Assembly (NCBI GenBank): GCA_963921825.1
Contig: OY997592.1
Coordinates: forward strand, 57,122,336-57,186,335
Source: Erodium maritimum
Taxonomy: Eukaryota; Streptophyta; Magnoliopsida; Geraniales; Geraniaceae
Direction: 5' to 3'
DNA: 64,000 nucleotides
The position numbers and the translations under genes were made by a program. Under the pieces are notes generated by a model. The model worked only from the letters and a program-made list of their open reading frames with translations. It did no database searches and was not told where the DNA came from. Positions 44,560-58,260 of the stretch are shown here, piece by piece. Position 1 is the stretch's first letter. Each line of letters starts with the position of its first letter.

Positions 44560-46379
44560 ATGGAAATCACTATGTTGGTGCGTGGAGAGGGTGGAGTTAA
44601 TACTGGGTCCTGCCGTCGTCTTTAATGGCGACCCACTCACTGTGTTCGAATTAAATAAGGTTTCTTTGATTTTCCAAGGTGTGATTTCTCGACCGAGAAT
44701 TGCTTCTATTTCCGGTAATCATACCGTTATAACTGTAAATATGTGCAAGGAAATGAATTATTCTACGTATAAGAAACGAATATGTTTTTAAATAATTCCT
44801 TATTATTAATTTTATTTTAAGATAACATATAAATGTATTTTAAAATATAAACTGAAAACAAAATTATGTTGTAAGCCAGAACGTGTGAACGACATCGTAC
44901 AATACTGGATAAACATAAACGTAATTTAGAGAACAAACATAATTATCAAATTTAACTGGTATTGGACGCTCCAGAAGATGATCTCTCACCTCTAGTTGAA
45001 ATCCATCGGGTCTCGGGTTGTTGGTGTGCTGCTTTCTCGAGGGAAGGTAGCTCCTCTGATAAAAACTAAGGGTTGAGTCAAAGCCTTTTAGGATGAATAC
45101 CAACGTGTCGTTGGTTTATTGTGTCATTCCCGCAAACTAATCTAGAGTTGTTTCATAGTTGTTGTTAGCTAACTGTATATGGGATACCTTCACGATAACG
45201 TCATTTTCTATCTTGAGCATGTTATAGTTTCTATCATTCATGTTTCGACTTACCTCTGTGTGGGAGATACTTAACCAGTAATAATATGGTCATTCTTCTA
45301 TGTATAAGTCATCCCCTGACTTACACGCAGTGAGTTGAGGAACTCATGGTTCCACACGTGGATGCTTATCCATCCTCGCTTCGGTGTTGACAACCTGAGA
45401 TGTGGTTGTTGCGAGAGGATCCTTACCTTTTAGCTTTGTAGGCGTGATTGTTGGAACAAGATCTTGGCCAAGTCTATCCCCTGTGTTGTGGCGGACTCTG
45501 ATGTCACCTTAGTTCTTGCGTGCACTTCCTAACAAGTCGAGGCTTCACATGGGTGATTGCCTTCCTCGCGTTGGCTAGTCCTTTGTTGCCTTTTTCTTTC
45601 CGTGCATTCTGAATTTTACTTCCCCCTATCAGGATAGAAGTCATAATGATCGATATTAGGGTTCTTTAGGGAACTTAAGATTGTAAGTACTTGTGTATTA
45701 GGGGTGGTTAGGTTTGAGTTCTGATTCTCTAGTTCACCAAGCTCTACTTATCTGAGGTATTGACTTAGTAGTTGGGATAGTCATGTACTACAGATTGCAC
45801 CCGTGGCATGTCAGGGTAAAACCAGTTTAAGCTACTTGTTCTAACTCCTTCTTGGGCCATTACTGGGTTTAGACTATCTATGGTTGAGGAGGTTTGACTT
45901 TAGGAGGGCTTAGACTAGGTGGATTTTGGTGGTGGAATGTCTTCCATTCTTTGTTGGCATAAGGGTAAAGCCCCGACCACCCTTTCAGATCGGGCTACCT
46001 CGCCTTCATCCTAATTCTTTCCGAATGAAATTGTCCCTTTTTGGTGTTGAACCCACCCTTAAGGATTTGGTGAAATGTTGAACCCCCGAAACTATGTTTC
46101 TCAACTCTATTCGACACTCTGGGATGACGTGCCCTAATAGGCCACATAGGAACAAAATTATGGAAGTTGCTCCATACCCTTCCCTTTCAATCAGATCTTG
46201 AAACCTTGCTCTATGTGCGGTCGTATTTCACCTTGATGCATTTGTCCATAGCGTTCCTATTGGGTTTTATGCCTAGGACAATCCACATTGTCATATTACA
46301 ATGTCTTTGTGATTAGTAAAAGTTGGAAAATGTTGTTAACTAACTTGAATATACTGTTCTTTTTAAAGTATCGGGGAAC
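44560..46379. other. Intergenic region with no recognisable gene
   Basis: Short frames such as 44582-44791 (plus) and 45103-44864 (minus) show no domain. Composition is intermediate between the AT-rich flanks and the retroposons. No terminal repeats or target duplications were paired, though a decayed transposon is likely. Confidence 0.35.
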
Positions 46380-47260
46380 AACTCCCCGATGGTAGAACTC
46401 TTAGGAACAAAGGGGTGAGTCTACTCATTCTTCCCTAGCATGAATTCATAGTTAGAGCTAGGGGGACCGTTGATTAGAGGATCACGTTTTACTGATCATG
46501 CATATATAGATATGAGTCAACGTCACATATGTCAAAGAGTTTGACATTGGATAACCCACCTTGAGAATACTCCATTAAGCACGGGACATGAGTATTTCTC
46601 AACTACCAAAGAATATCTTAGTCCTACGGCCATGACATTACCATATTATCTATATGTGTTGATTCATGTCTTGACATAACCAAGAGTTACTCTTAACAAG
46701 GTAGTTATTTAGGCTATGCTCAGATGTGGATACATACATATGAGGTATATGGGTGATGGTCATATAGAATTTTCATTCGTATTTATACGAGTCAGATGTC
46801 ATTAGGGTCCCTCTTGATGAGTGTAGGATTGTAAAAGAAGCATGACCATGCGTATGATTTATCACCTACAATACAAAATCAAGATCAATGGACCTATGGA
46901 CTGAATTAAAAAGGATGATACTTTCATGTCTTTTGTTCAGTCATGACATTGCCAAACAACTAAGGATAAGATCTCTTATGGTAACAATATTTGACAAAGA
47001 CAAAGGCAAGACTTCGTATGACTTGAGTAGTTATGAGTCTTGCTAGGAGTTACCTATAACTTGTGGATGAAGTGATGATTTCAATCCCACTGCCAAAGTT
47101 GTATGAATCCTAAAGAGTAACACACAATAAAGTAAAGATCACGACGAAATGAACCTTACAGGTTCGACTTAAATAAATCGGAAAAGCTATATTTGATATA
47201 ACGAGTCTATTTATTTAATTACTTGCTCATAATATGATGTATTTATTTTTATCTAACTAT
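46380..47260 (+). repeat. LTR-like non-coding sequence, possibly Copia
   Basis: Long, frame-free sequence resembling in style the Copia-type LTR at 2180-3875: repeated short motifs around ATGACCATGCGTATG, GACATTGCCAAAC and a GGATAACCCACCTTGAG block comparable to GACGACCCACCCTGA at about 2508. Ends and target duplication were not found, so this is tentative. Confidence 0.3.
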
Positions 47261-47275
47261 TATCTTGCATGATAA

Positions 47276-47811
47276 TTAATTAAAACAAATAAAGGCCCCC
47301 ATCAATGGTGGCGGAAGTAATGAGTCTGCAAAAGGCACTGAGACAGACTGGTATTGAGCCCTAGCCATCTCATTCAAGGGGGGCTTAGTAGGAGTACCCC
47401 GTTTCATCATAGAAATAAGACCATCTATGGTTGAGGACGGTGTACCAGATTGAGGTGACGACGCGGTGACGGGGGGCTTAGTAGGAGTACCTCGTTTCGC
47501 CTTAGCTGGCACGGACTCCAGCGTGGAAAGCCCTGGGAGAAAACCACCACAGCTGTCTCGTTCACCCAAGGTTGATCAGGTGGGAGGAGCAACATTGGTG
47601 GCGGTGGGGGTGTGATCAGGGAAACCAGGTAGGGCGCCTTAAGGTTGCGCTTCTTCTTGATCAGTTTTGGACGAATGAACTCCGATGAAGGCTTTGGGGG
47701 AATTATTAGAGGAGTTGGATAGACCGTCACGATAGATGATGAAGGGGACATGATTGGTGAGGGCAGCGGTGATGCGGTACTCGAGGGGGAGGTAGGTGGC
47801 GATGTAGTCAT
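47276..47811 (-). pseudogene. Proline-rich hypothetical frames, possibly one broken gene
   Basis: Frame one (47811-47425) starts MTTSPPTSPSSTASPLPSP and has a basic patch LIKKKRNLKAPYL followed by PPPPPMLLLPPDQPW. Frame two (47569-47276) overlaps it and carries the unit KRGTPTKPP twice. If a one-base shift is assumed in the overlap near 47570, the two would form one proline-rich product of about 180 aa. I do not recognise the family. Upstream on minus lies an AT-rich region that could be a promoter. It may be a small host gene, a retroposon ORF1 piece or a chance frame. Confidence 0.3.
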
Positions 47812-48540
47812 TATGATAGAGTAGGGTTAGGGCTAGAACACTTTTCTAGAGAGAGACACGACTCAAGAGGGAGCGTACTAGTTTTTGTTCTTTTGAGGTA
47901 TCCTAACTTGCTTTCTTTATCTTTTTCACTTTAGTTCTTTTACGACTGATTTTAGATGGAAAGTAGTCATGTGTATATTATATAACCTTCCTTTTTTAGA
48001 ATACCCAAACTGCCCTTAAGACTCAAAACCTAAAGTAACCCTCTCCACTTATTGCTCCTCTTATATCCCCCAACTCCTTGTTCGTCTCTTCTTATCTTCA
48101 CGTTATCGTCGAATTTGTCCTCTGCCTCATCAGATCTGTTCTCCATGTTGTCGCCGCGAGCACACCCCCTCATTCATCGCCCCTGCCCTGGGTTGTCAAG
48201 TTAGTAGCAGACCTTAGTGGTTCTCCATGGCCTTGAAGGAGCTCGACCGGGGAGGTCCGACCATGGAGGTCTATCGCTCTATGTCTTCTTCCTAATATCT
48301 CCACCTTTAATTACCTACTCTGCCATGTAGGTCCAGCCATGTGGTCATTTTTGTTGTACAGAGGCTGGAGCCGAGAGTGGAATAGAAGAACATGTACAAG
48401 GTGCTGAAGGAAAAGTTCAAGAAATGCATCAATCCTCAAGAGAATGATAAGATTGCGAAAGAACCCTTGAACCCTTGATTTTTCATATATATTTGTATGT
48501 TTTTCAAGTCTATTCAATGTTAGTTTTCAAAACTTTGTTG
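47812..48540. other. Unassigned stretch
   Basis: A CT-rich segment (about 48050-48200) could be a leader on plus. It is followed by short frames, among them one with MYKVLKEKFKKCINPQEND near 48390-48447, but no domain is recognisable. No repeat ends were found. Confidence 0.35.
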
Positions 48541-49244
48541 GAGATTATTTTTTGAGCAAAAGGTACCATACTTTATTGATTATCGGAAAATACAACAGAG
48601 TGCGTCAGGTAAGTGAAACCTTGACCATTGAAGAACAAACATAGAACGAGCCTCCATAACTAGCCAATGAGATACTCTATTTGCAGTTCTTTTGACAAGT
48701 TCGAGTTTAACATTCTCAAGTTGATGTAGCATATGATGAGTGTCCCTGATGAAAGTGCCTACCGTGGAGGAAAGTGAAGGACCCATTTTGATTATGGTAA
48801 TCGAAATCTGAGCATCTGAACAGATCACAACGGGCTCATCCCCTAGGGCTCGTACGTTTTTAAGAGTTATGTCAATCGTACAAGCCTTGATCATGATTGG
48901 GGCCAGACCCCATCTACCACTCCATTCCCGCCCAGACAAACATCTCCTCCGCTGGTTATGGCGATAAGGCCCTAGGCCGACTATGCCAAATCTTGAAAAA
49001 ATGCCCCATCAACATCGACAATTATCGTGCAAGGCGACAGCGGCATCCAATTGGAAGAAAACTAGGGTGGTGGACTCTGAGGTGGTAGTGGCGACGAATT
49101 ATCCTCATGTCAAGCCAGAATGTTTACCCTAGCAGCCGACACTACTCCAATAACAGACGAAGGTGAAGCCCCCAAGACTAGTGCATTGCGTGCCTTCCAA
49201 ATATCCCAAAGGTAACACAATATCTCATCCTTCTTGGTTGTGGT

Positions 49245-51913
49245 TGTCACGCCCCGAATTCGGTAGGACCGAACCCGGAACGCGAACGGTGAAACAATAA
49301 AACAATTTTCAAACATTTTAATAAACCGCTTAAAATCACCACTTTGAGTTAAACAAAATAATATTTTACAACTTAAAATACGTCCAAAACAAGCGGACAG
49401 AAACCAAAGCGTACGTCGCTAAACTCCCAAAAACATGTAGTCCCGCTCCCAGCTCTTGAAGCTTCGAGAGTTCCCCCTAGTCCGCCTCGCGACCAGTACC
49501 TGTAGGAAAAGAAGCTAGAGGTGAGCGTTTCGCTCACCACCACGGATACCAGACTGACTATGGCATACTAGCAGAAATGCCGGAAACACCGACAATAAAC
49601 AAAACACCAGGGGACTACTATCCCCAAACTCAAATAACCTGACTGTCACACGAAAACTGTTACTTTTCCCAACCAATCTAAACGCCCATGCCCGTAATGT
49701 AGACCCGACACCGCAAAGACGACCTCAAAGCACACAACAACACATAAGTGATCAAAGTCACGCAAACCACAACCACAAGCCTCAGCACTTTACCGATCAC
49801 GCGCCGGAAGGTGCCACACACCTGACGGGGACCATAGCCCTCTGCTCTTTACCGACCGCGCACCGGAGGGTACGACACACCCCTCGGGCATAAATCCAGC
49901 CTCATGACTTTACTAATCACGCGCCGGAAGGTGCGACACACCTACGGGGACCACATCCCTCTGCTCTTTACCGACCACGCATTGGAGGGTACGACACACC
50001 CCTCGGGCACAACTCTAACCTTAGCACTTTACCGATCACGCGCCGGAAGGTACGACGCACCTGACGGGAACCACAACCCTCGGCACTTTACCGACCACGC
50101 ACCGGAGGGTACGACACACCCATCAGGCATAGCTCAACAGTCATCACTAAAACAATCACAGTCACAACCAAATAACACACAATACCCCGCAAATAGAAAG
50201 CAAATACGACAACACGACTAACTACCACTCGGCAAGTCAGTCAACCAATACGGGTTAAACTCCCCACAGCCACTCATGGCCACCCACAAACACAACCAAT
50301 TCAATCAACCTACGGGCACAACCAAATGCCACACGTATTTCTAATGTTCGATACGTTCACTTATCCTATGACACCACTAAGTGTCACATGCATTTCTATT
50401 GTTCGATACGTTCACTAATCCTACGACACCACTAGGTGTCACATGTATTTCTAATGTTCGTTACGTTCACTGATCCTACGACACCCAAGTGTCACATGCA
50501 TTTCTACTGTTAACTTTCCTTAGTCAAGGCCGAGATCCGGCTACTTTTCCCTACCTCTTGAAGCGTGTCAAACCCGATGCTCTCGCTCCGGCAAAGCTCC
50601 ATATTTCCCGCTTAGCCTCCTCTTTCCACGGTAGGCGACACGGTCTACAGTTATCACAAATTGAAACACTTTTTAAGTTCGCAGGCAAAGTTGAATTTTA
50701 ATGAACTTACCGCCCAAACGCAACCCCGACAATGCCGATCACTCCCAAACTCCCCAATTACTCGACATTGCCAACAATGGGCCCGGAAAGGCCCGATTCG
50801 CCCGGCTCGGCGAATCTGCCCGGGATCGGAAAACGCCCTTCCGGGGCTCCGAAAATTCCCGTTTTCGTTTCTACAATCTTAGAATAATTCAAGGGTTCCA
50901 ATGCAATCGACGGAATCAATTTCCGACTTCCGAGCGATTTAATTCGCGTTTAAAGTTTCTAAACCCGAAATTTCCAACTTTCACAATTTAATTCCATAAT
51001 TCGTTCCGGGTGTGAATTATCGATTCGGGGATCGTCCAAAACCACCCGAACACAAAAAACCCGAGGCCCGGGCAAGTGGGCCCCACACGGCCACAATGGG
51101 AAAATTTCCTTTTCGCCCCAAAACATTCCTAACGAACCCCAAACCTCAATCATTCATCTTTAAACCAACCTTAAACAAAACACAACCTTAATCAAACCGT
51201 TTAAACTCAAACCCTAAAATTCAAACGTACCAAAACGAGAAAAGAACGGGTTCTCACCGTAGGGAATGACGAGGGGAGTTCGAATCCGCGGTCATTGAGA
51301 CGATCCGTCGGTCGGATCGTCGGGAAATCGACGAAACTCCTCACTTTCTTTTCTCTTTTTCCCTTCCTCCTTCTCTTCTTTTTCTCTTTTTTTTCTCTCC
51401 TTTTTTTTTTCTAATTGCCGAGACTTCACCTTTCATTTCCCTTTTACTTTGTTCAAAATACCAACCACCACCACTTGTGTGACAAGTGGCAAGTGGGTCT
51501 CACCTCTTCAAAAATATCTTCGTAGATATTTTTCTATCAGATTCGCGAAATTCGGTCGTCTCGGCCCCGAACGGGCCCATTTTCCAAGAAATTACGAAAT
51601 TTCACGTGCTACAAGGAAACGGCCCAACTAAGACCGTTGTAATGACGGCTAAGCTTTTTGGATCCAAAACGGGCCTCGAACGGACCAAAACGTCGCTCGG
51701 TTGACTTTTCCGACAAAAAGTCAATATTTCCCAAATTGGTCAAAAAGTTGCCCTGAGTCCCCCAGAACTCACTTTGGTCGATATCGGGGTCAACTTAAGT
51801 CCGATATGACCCTCGGGGTCAAATTTAGGTTCAATTAGGTGTCTGTCCCAAAATTTTAAATTTTCCTGTTTTTCCGCCGATTTGACTGGCGTTGACCGGG
51901 AGCGGTTCTTACA
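49245..51913 (+). mobile_element. Giant solo LTR 2 (2669 bp)
   Basis: It runs TGTCACGCCCCGAATTC...GCGGTTCTTACA, flanked by GTGGT at 49240-49244 and 51914-51918. It is the same family as solo LTRs 1 and 3, sharing the GCCGAGATCCGGCTACTTTT block (about 50530), CCTTCCGGGGCTCCGAAAA (about 50838) and the terminal TTGACTGGCGTTGACCGGGA. Its array region differs: units of about 119 bp lie at 49790-50140 instead of the 57-60-bp units. No coding sequence is present. Confidence 0.88.
49790..50140. repeat. Tandem array, about 119-bp units, in solo LTR 2
   Basis: Three units start at about 49789, 49908 and 50026 with ACTTTAC(C/T)(G/A)ATCACGCGCCGGAAGG. Each splits into two similar halves (GCGCCGGAAGGT and GCACCGGAGGGT), so the array grew from a unit of about 60 bp. 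Confidence 0.85.
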
Positions 51914-53580
51914 GTGGTGGCTCCTGATGTGATCAACCCCCACTAGTCCACAAATGCTAGACCCGACCCTAAATCGAGACCAACACACCCGGGCAAAGCC
52001 ACAATAGACTAGAAGATGGCTAACCATTTTCATTTACTAACCACAGATAGTGCACACCGGTGAGATAGCGACAAAGCGTTGATGTAGATTACTAGCCGCC
52101 TACAAGGTATCCGAGAGATCCCTCCATAAAAAAAAAACTCATAAGCGCAAGTGAATAAGTATGTCCTAGATATCCGCCCAGATCATTGGGCCTCCACTCA
52201 AGTGACCATTATTCTATATCTCTCTTTCGTCGAGTAAGGCTAGTTCCTGTCATCCACCTAGTTCTATTCGTCTTTGCTCCTCTTCGAGGACAATTGTACC
52301 CCCAAGATGCGTTTTTGATCCAATGGCAAGAAGATATTATGAATACGACTAAAATCCAACAACGAGTACCAGGGATCATAAATCCATCAATAGGGGAGAA
52401 GTTACTTCCCCACTAGAATTTAGCCAACGTTACATGGATCCGAATAATTATTCGCTTGAGAACCTGAAATACCGACATGATATACACATGAATGGGGGTT
52501 AGAACTGAACGAATCATGACCTCCCTGTCATTAAGGGAGAGGAGTTTTCCGTCCCAAGAGTGGATCTTGTTAACGATACGATTCCCAAGATACACCATGG
52601 CCTGACTCTGGTTCCATCCAATCATGTTCGGTACTCCCAAGTACATAGAACTTGTAGACTTCTCTCCAATAGAAAGATACCACAACATTTGATGAATAAC
52701 ATGTGATGTATTGGTACTAAAGAAGATAGATTATTTTTGGAGATAAAGTTCCTAACCCGATAGCTCCCCAAACACTCGTAGAATATCTCGAATGACCCTT
52801 GCCTCTATTGGGATCGCACGACATAATATGTAATAGTCATCCGCAAAAAAAAAACATATGGGAGACGACCGTCGCCCCACACGCAACCGCGACCCCATGA
52901 ATATCCCCTGAGCTTTGCGCCTTCATGAGGATTTGAGATAAACCTTCCAAACTAAATAAAAATAAATATGGCGAAAGGGGATCCTCTTACCGAATTCCTC
53001 TAGTTGGGCTAAAAGTCGGGGTCTCCCTACCCTTTGAGGAAACTGAGTATGTAACTGTTTGCATGCAACTAGACAGTAAAGAGATCCATTCAGTCAAGAA
53101 ACCTAACCATTTCATGATAATGACAAATAATCCACATTCCACCCTGTCATAGACTTTTCTCATATCCGGTTTGAGAGCCATAAAACCTGTAATCCCATAT
53201 CTCTTCATGAGCAGGTAATAATTTCTAAAGAAATAAGAATGTTGTCTTGAATACATCTACCTGGAATGAAGGCTCATTGAAACTCGAAGATGATATGCTG
53301 GAGGAGCGGTTTCAAGCTATTAGCGGGAACCTTGGAAATATATGAAAGATGACGTTACATAAGGCAATGAGCTTGAGATCCGTGATCACTTATAGATCAT
53401 GCTTCTTTGGAATAAGCACAATGGTTGTAGCATTAAGGTCCAGATCAAAAGATCCTTGTAACATAACGAGTTATATGAATCAGACCACCTCATCTGCCAC
53501 AGCAGGCCAACATTGCTGATAGAACCTGAGACTAAGGCCGTCGGGCCCTAGGGCCTTGTCTGGTCGCATAGGATAATTAA

Positions 53581-54069
53581 TTTTATAAGAGAAAGAGTTA
53601 AAAGTAAAAACTAAAAAAACATTTTTTATAAATTAAAATAATTTAATTATTAAAATTTAAAAAGAACTACTAGAAAAATGAATTTTAAAAGAAAACTAGT
53701 TAAAATTAAAAAATTAATATAATTAGTGAAATAAATAGAGAGATTAAAGAAATAAAAAATATCTAAAAGAAGTATAAACAAAAATAAAGAAAATAATTTG
53801 TATGACATATTTTGAAAATTTAAAGGTTAATTTAGACATTTTTGTAGTTTTTAAGTTTTGTTGAATAAATGTCATGATTTTAAAATTCGACGGTTAGCAA
53901 AGTGTATTTTAGATTAAAAATTAATGATATTAGACTAAAGTGAAAAAAAGTTAAAAGATACTATAAGAAAAAAATTATTTAGAGCAATAGTGTAAAAAAA
54001 GTGTATAGTTAAACGGGATTATATGTATTTTTATCAATGTTTTCTTATTCAAATAAATTAATGTGATAT
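53581..54069. other. Very AT-rich spacer
   Basis: Very AT-rich sequence with stops in all frames and no recognisable gene or repeat. It starts exactly where LINE#2 similarity stops. Confidence 0.4.
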
Positions 54070-54088
54070 TAATTGACATACATGTTCT

Positions 54089-55409
54089 TTTTTGATTGAA
54101 CGATCGATATTGTAAATAACGAGTGTTTACAAAGAAAAATAACAATAAAACACTGGAAATAAAATAACAGAAATGAAATGAGTTCCCGCGATGGAGGATA
54201 CTCGGACAGAAAATTAAAGCGCTCAAGTCATCGACTACCTCCTGAAAGCGCCTGGAAGGTGATACTGCGGTAGCGTCTGATGACACCGATACAACTAATC
54301 CAGACTGGCGGAAGCTAGGAAAGAGCAGGTCTTTTACCGTTATACAGTTATGGTGGACAGAGTACTCCCTCAGGTCCTCCTCCCTTGATTGATAATGGTA
54401 GGGCTCCAAAACGTGGGATTGCTGACCTCCGTGCTGGTAGGGATGTACCGTGACGACTTTTAGTGGAACTGCTGCCACCTTACGTCTAGAGGGGCGATTT
54501 AACCAGCCGACCCCCTCTGGACCTCCTCAGACTCATTCTGCGAGGCGAGCGTGCCTTGAGCCCCTGCCGTTGTATGTGCTGCGCCTAAAAAATCTTTTTG
54601 AGCCAAGATGAACCCATGAAACCATTAGGCCCAAAATCACAACAATTCAACCCATGCCCATTGGTTTTCTGGTTATGAGTTGTACGGATCGGATCATCCA
54701 ACTACGCGGGCATCCCCATCGGATCCTGGACCCTACCCGACTACTCAACCGACTGCTTCCTCCGTTTGTTAACCGACTTTGGAGCCAACCACCTGGACCT
54801 TTGTCCCACGACGTCGTCCTCCATTGCCTCCTCCGTCTGGTGCCCCTCCCCAAGTAGTTCCATTGTTTTGGGGAGCCACCCTCCATTATTGACCAAGGGT
54901 TTGGTATCCTGCTCCTTCGATGTCGTCTCCGGCGTCACCAATATCCTAAGGAGAGGTTGTCCCTTCCCGAGAGACACCTCCGATACCGGTGGCACCTGGC
55001 GAGGCAGTTCGCTTCGGCCTCGTTCAACAGATCTGATTCGTGGCCTCGGGCCGATAGCCGGGGTCCGTTGCAGAGGTCCCCGAGGATGATTGAGGACAGA
55101 TCCTTGCGTCCTTCAACCCTCCTATGCCTCTGACCGGTACCGATGATTCTCCCTCCGCTCTGCTTACGGAGAAAACATGGCCCGTCACCATCGCCTCCCC
55201 TCCCAAAGGAGGCTTTGCCGATGAGACGGACAAAAGATCCCGAGACAGGGATAGGGGAGATAATGACCGGAGAAAACCCACTGCATCATTATCTTCCTCT
55301 CTGCTACTGAACATTTGGTGTTTGCTGGATTCGTGGGAAGAAGCTGCCGCCATAATAACAATAGAGTTGCAGAGGAGAAACTCGGTTGAATTGGAATATT
55401 TTTGTCACG
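54089..55409 (-). mobile_element. Retroposon R4 with a perfect 19-bp target duplication
   Basis: TAATTGACATACATGTTCT occurs exactly at 54070-54088 and 55410-55428. A short T run then GATTG follows the left copy, so the 1321-bp element is inserted on minus. It is GC-rich against AT-rich flanks. From its 5' end, a frame (55353-55024) starts MAAASSHESSKHQMFSS, and others follow (54995-54741, 54478-53975). None shows a known domain and stops separate them. It may be a LINE-dependent non-autonomous element; its ORF1-like start is noted but unproven. Confidence 0.85.
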
Positions 55410-55428
55410 TAATTGACATACATGTTCT

Positions 55429-56105
55429 ACTATGTTGTCTAAGCAAAATAATTATTGAATGAATAATTAATGTGGACACCAAAAACAACAATGCTTTTAA
55501 ATAATGCATGAATTCAAATGAAATAAAACAATTGGATAAGAACATATACCTAGAGGCAGAGCTACCATCATATAACTTAGTTAAGCCACGAAAGGATAAG
55601 CCAAAAAACCTTTGCATATACTTTTGAGCCCAAACATACATGTAACATACAAGAAAGAAGGAACAAGTAAAAAAGTCTACAGTTCCAGTAATCCAATCCT
55701 TAATCTTTGCAATTCAAGCCGGGAATAAGAGAGAATTCAAGTTGGAAATGCTTGCTGTTTACAAAATGATGGCTGCAGATTCCAAAAATTGGTGCCTTAA
55801 GATGGAAGGCATGTAAAGGATGAGCATGGATTTAGTACAAAATGATAGCGTATACGAGTATTAAACCAACATGTATAAGCCATGTGTTGTCCATGGCTGC
55901 TTCATATCTCCTGTCCTCTATTGTTGTTGTGTAATACTCATCATCTGCCATCTGGCCTCCTGCACATTCTACAATATCTCCTTCTTTTCTTTATTTGTTA
56001 TTGGCCGTTCTTCACTGTATATAACTCATATTTAATTGATTTATTAATAAAAATATAATATTTATTAGAACATCTGTTGTGGTTTACCATCTAATATACC
56101 GATTA
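55429..56105. other. AT-rich intergenic stretch
   Basis: No gene or repeat is recognisable. Short frames lack domains. Confidence 0.4.
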
Positions 56106-57539
56106 AGTAGTCTAGTTAACAGTAGACCCACCAACTCAATTTCTCCTATGAATTCTGTTAGGGTTCCCTTCGAATCGCTTCTAATCACCACGAAGCTGGT
56201 TTCTTTCCGTCGTCAACGATGTGTCTCTCGATCTTGTTCGGTCCTTCATCTACAATTCCGATGGTTGTCGTCTGGTCCACCTTGCATCAATTGACCTCGC
56301 CAACTCGGAGCCCTCTCGACCTCCCTGTATCGGATCATCTTTTTCGAGCAACCCACGTTGTCTTTGAAGCGGCCACCAGCACGTCCTTCTCCCTGGCCTC
56401 CACCGTGGCACCTGTCTCGACCTCTCTCTCGATTTTGGATCAGGCTAATCGATTATGTCTTTTTTTTATTTCACTTGATTTTTTCTTTGCTAGGTCAATG
56501 ACCAATGAGCAGAGATTCATGGACTTTTCCTGGGAGGGAACCTTGATTCACGTATATCCTCCCAATAAAACTGTCGAGTTCAGGTTCAGTCGTTTCACAT
56601 AGATTCAAATGCAGTTGTCACGCCCCAATTTCAGTAAACCGAACTCGGGACGCGAACGTTTAAAACGATAAAACATTTTGAAACCTTTTGCATAAATCAC
56701 TTCAAAATCACCATTTGTTCATCAAAATAATCATTTACAACTTAACAAAATACGTCCCAACAAGTGGACAAAATACAAGGTATCCGTCACTAGACTCGAA
56801 AGATAAAACCCGGACTCCGCTCCTAGCTCCTCAAGCTTCGAGAGCTCACCTAGTCCGTCCTGTGATCAGTACCTGTAGAAAAAGCAGCTAGGGGTGAGCG
56901 TTCGCTCACCACCACGGATAACAGACTGACTACGGCATACTTAGCAGACAATGCCGGTAACACCAAAACTAAACCCAACACCGGGAATACCATCCCCAAA
57001 CTCAAGTAACTTAACTGACACACAACCCGTTACTTCCTCAACAGACTCAACACTCGGACTCGTAATGTAGACCCAACACAACGATCACGACCTCTTCCAA
57101 GGACTCAAAAGACCACCACGCAAACCCAAGATCACAAAGGATCACACACCAAACAAGATCACAAAGGATCGCATACCAGTTGCTCAGTAACCTCCCTCAC
57201 GCCCTTTACCAATCTCAATCAGGTCAGGCGGTCGACCTATCGCAATTCCTCGACACAAAGTCGGATCAGGCTGTCGACCTATCGCAATTCATCGACACAA
57301 AGTCGGATCAGGTTGTCGACCTATCACACTCACAACCCCAAACCACACACGCGCGGCCAGGACCCCTTTGTTGTCGGGCGGGCCCCCTACCCCGTCTGAA
57401 CATGCAGACGCGTGTGCTCGTGGACCCCCGTTTCATGAAGCGGGCCCCCAACCTCAGGTAACCACAATCACAATCACAAGCAAGTTCAACAAACAGCAAC
57501 AACACAGGTTCAACACTCCACAAGCACTCATGGCCACAC

Positions 57540-58260
57540 GAGACACCAACCGTAAAACACGGACTCAACAACCCCACAGGCACTCACGGCCTCCCAAGAT
57601 ACACCAATAGTAACTCACGGGCTCAACAACCCTACGGGCACTCACAGCCTCTCAAAACCACCGACAGTAACTCACGGGTTCAACAACCCCACGGGCACTC
57701 ACGGCCTCTCAAAACCACCAACAGTAACTCACGGGTTCAACAACCCCACGGGCACTCACGGCCTCCCAAGACACACCAACAGTAAAGACACGGGCTCAAC
57801 AACCCCACGGGCACTCATGGCCTCCCAAGACACACCAACAGTAAAGACACGGGTTCAACAACCCCACGGGCACTCATGGCCTCCCAAGACACACCAACAG
57901 TAAAGACACGGGTTCAACAACCCCACGGGCACTCATGGCCTCCCAAGACACACCAACAGTAAAGACACGGGTTCAACAACCCCACGGGCACTCATGGCCA
58001 CCCAAGACACAACAGTAAAGTACGGGCTCTCATGGCCACCCAAGACACAATAGTAAAATACGGGCTCTCATGGCCACCCAAGACACAAATACACAAACAA
58101 CCTCTGGCATAACCAATGCCTCCAACAGTCCTAATATCAACGGTTTCACAATCAACCTCCGGGCATGGTCATATGCCTCCAGTACTCCTAATATCGATAA
58201 GTTCACAATCAACCTCCGGGCATGGTCATATGCCTCCAGTAATTCTAACATCGATAAGTT
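57540..58260. repeat. Tandem arrays in solo LTR 3
   Basis: About eight 57-60-bp units carry CAACAACCCCACGGGCACTC. They are followed by 38-bp units with TACGGGCTCTCATGGCCACC and by 57-bp units with TCCGGGCATGGTCATATGCC. The order is the same as in solo LTR 1. Confidence 0.88.

Larger units (their letters stand above)
48548..53580 (-). mobile_element. LINE#2: 5'-truncated L1-like element split by solo LTR 2
   Basis: The minus-strand tail at 48548-48561 (TATTTTTTGAGCAAAAGG on plus) starts the element. The RNase H part (48939-48580) contains EPVVICSDAQISI and RTANRVSHWLVMEA. The 49244-49110 piece with YLWDIWKARNALV precedes it. After solo LTR 2 (49245-51913), the reverse transcriptase continues on minus: MYLGVPNMIGWNQSQAMVYL and KIHSWDGKLLSLNDREVMI (52688-52413), then MALKPDMRKVYDRVECGLF (53256-52987) and GPDGLSLRFYQQCW near 53545. 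The endonuclease and 5' end are absent. Many stops make it inactive. Confidence 0.85.
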
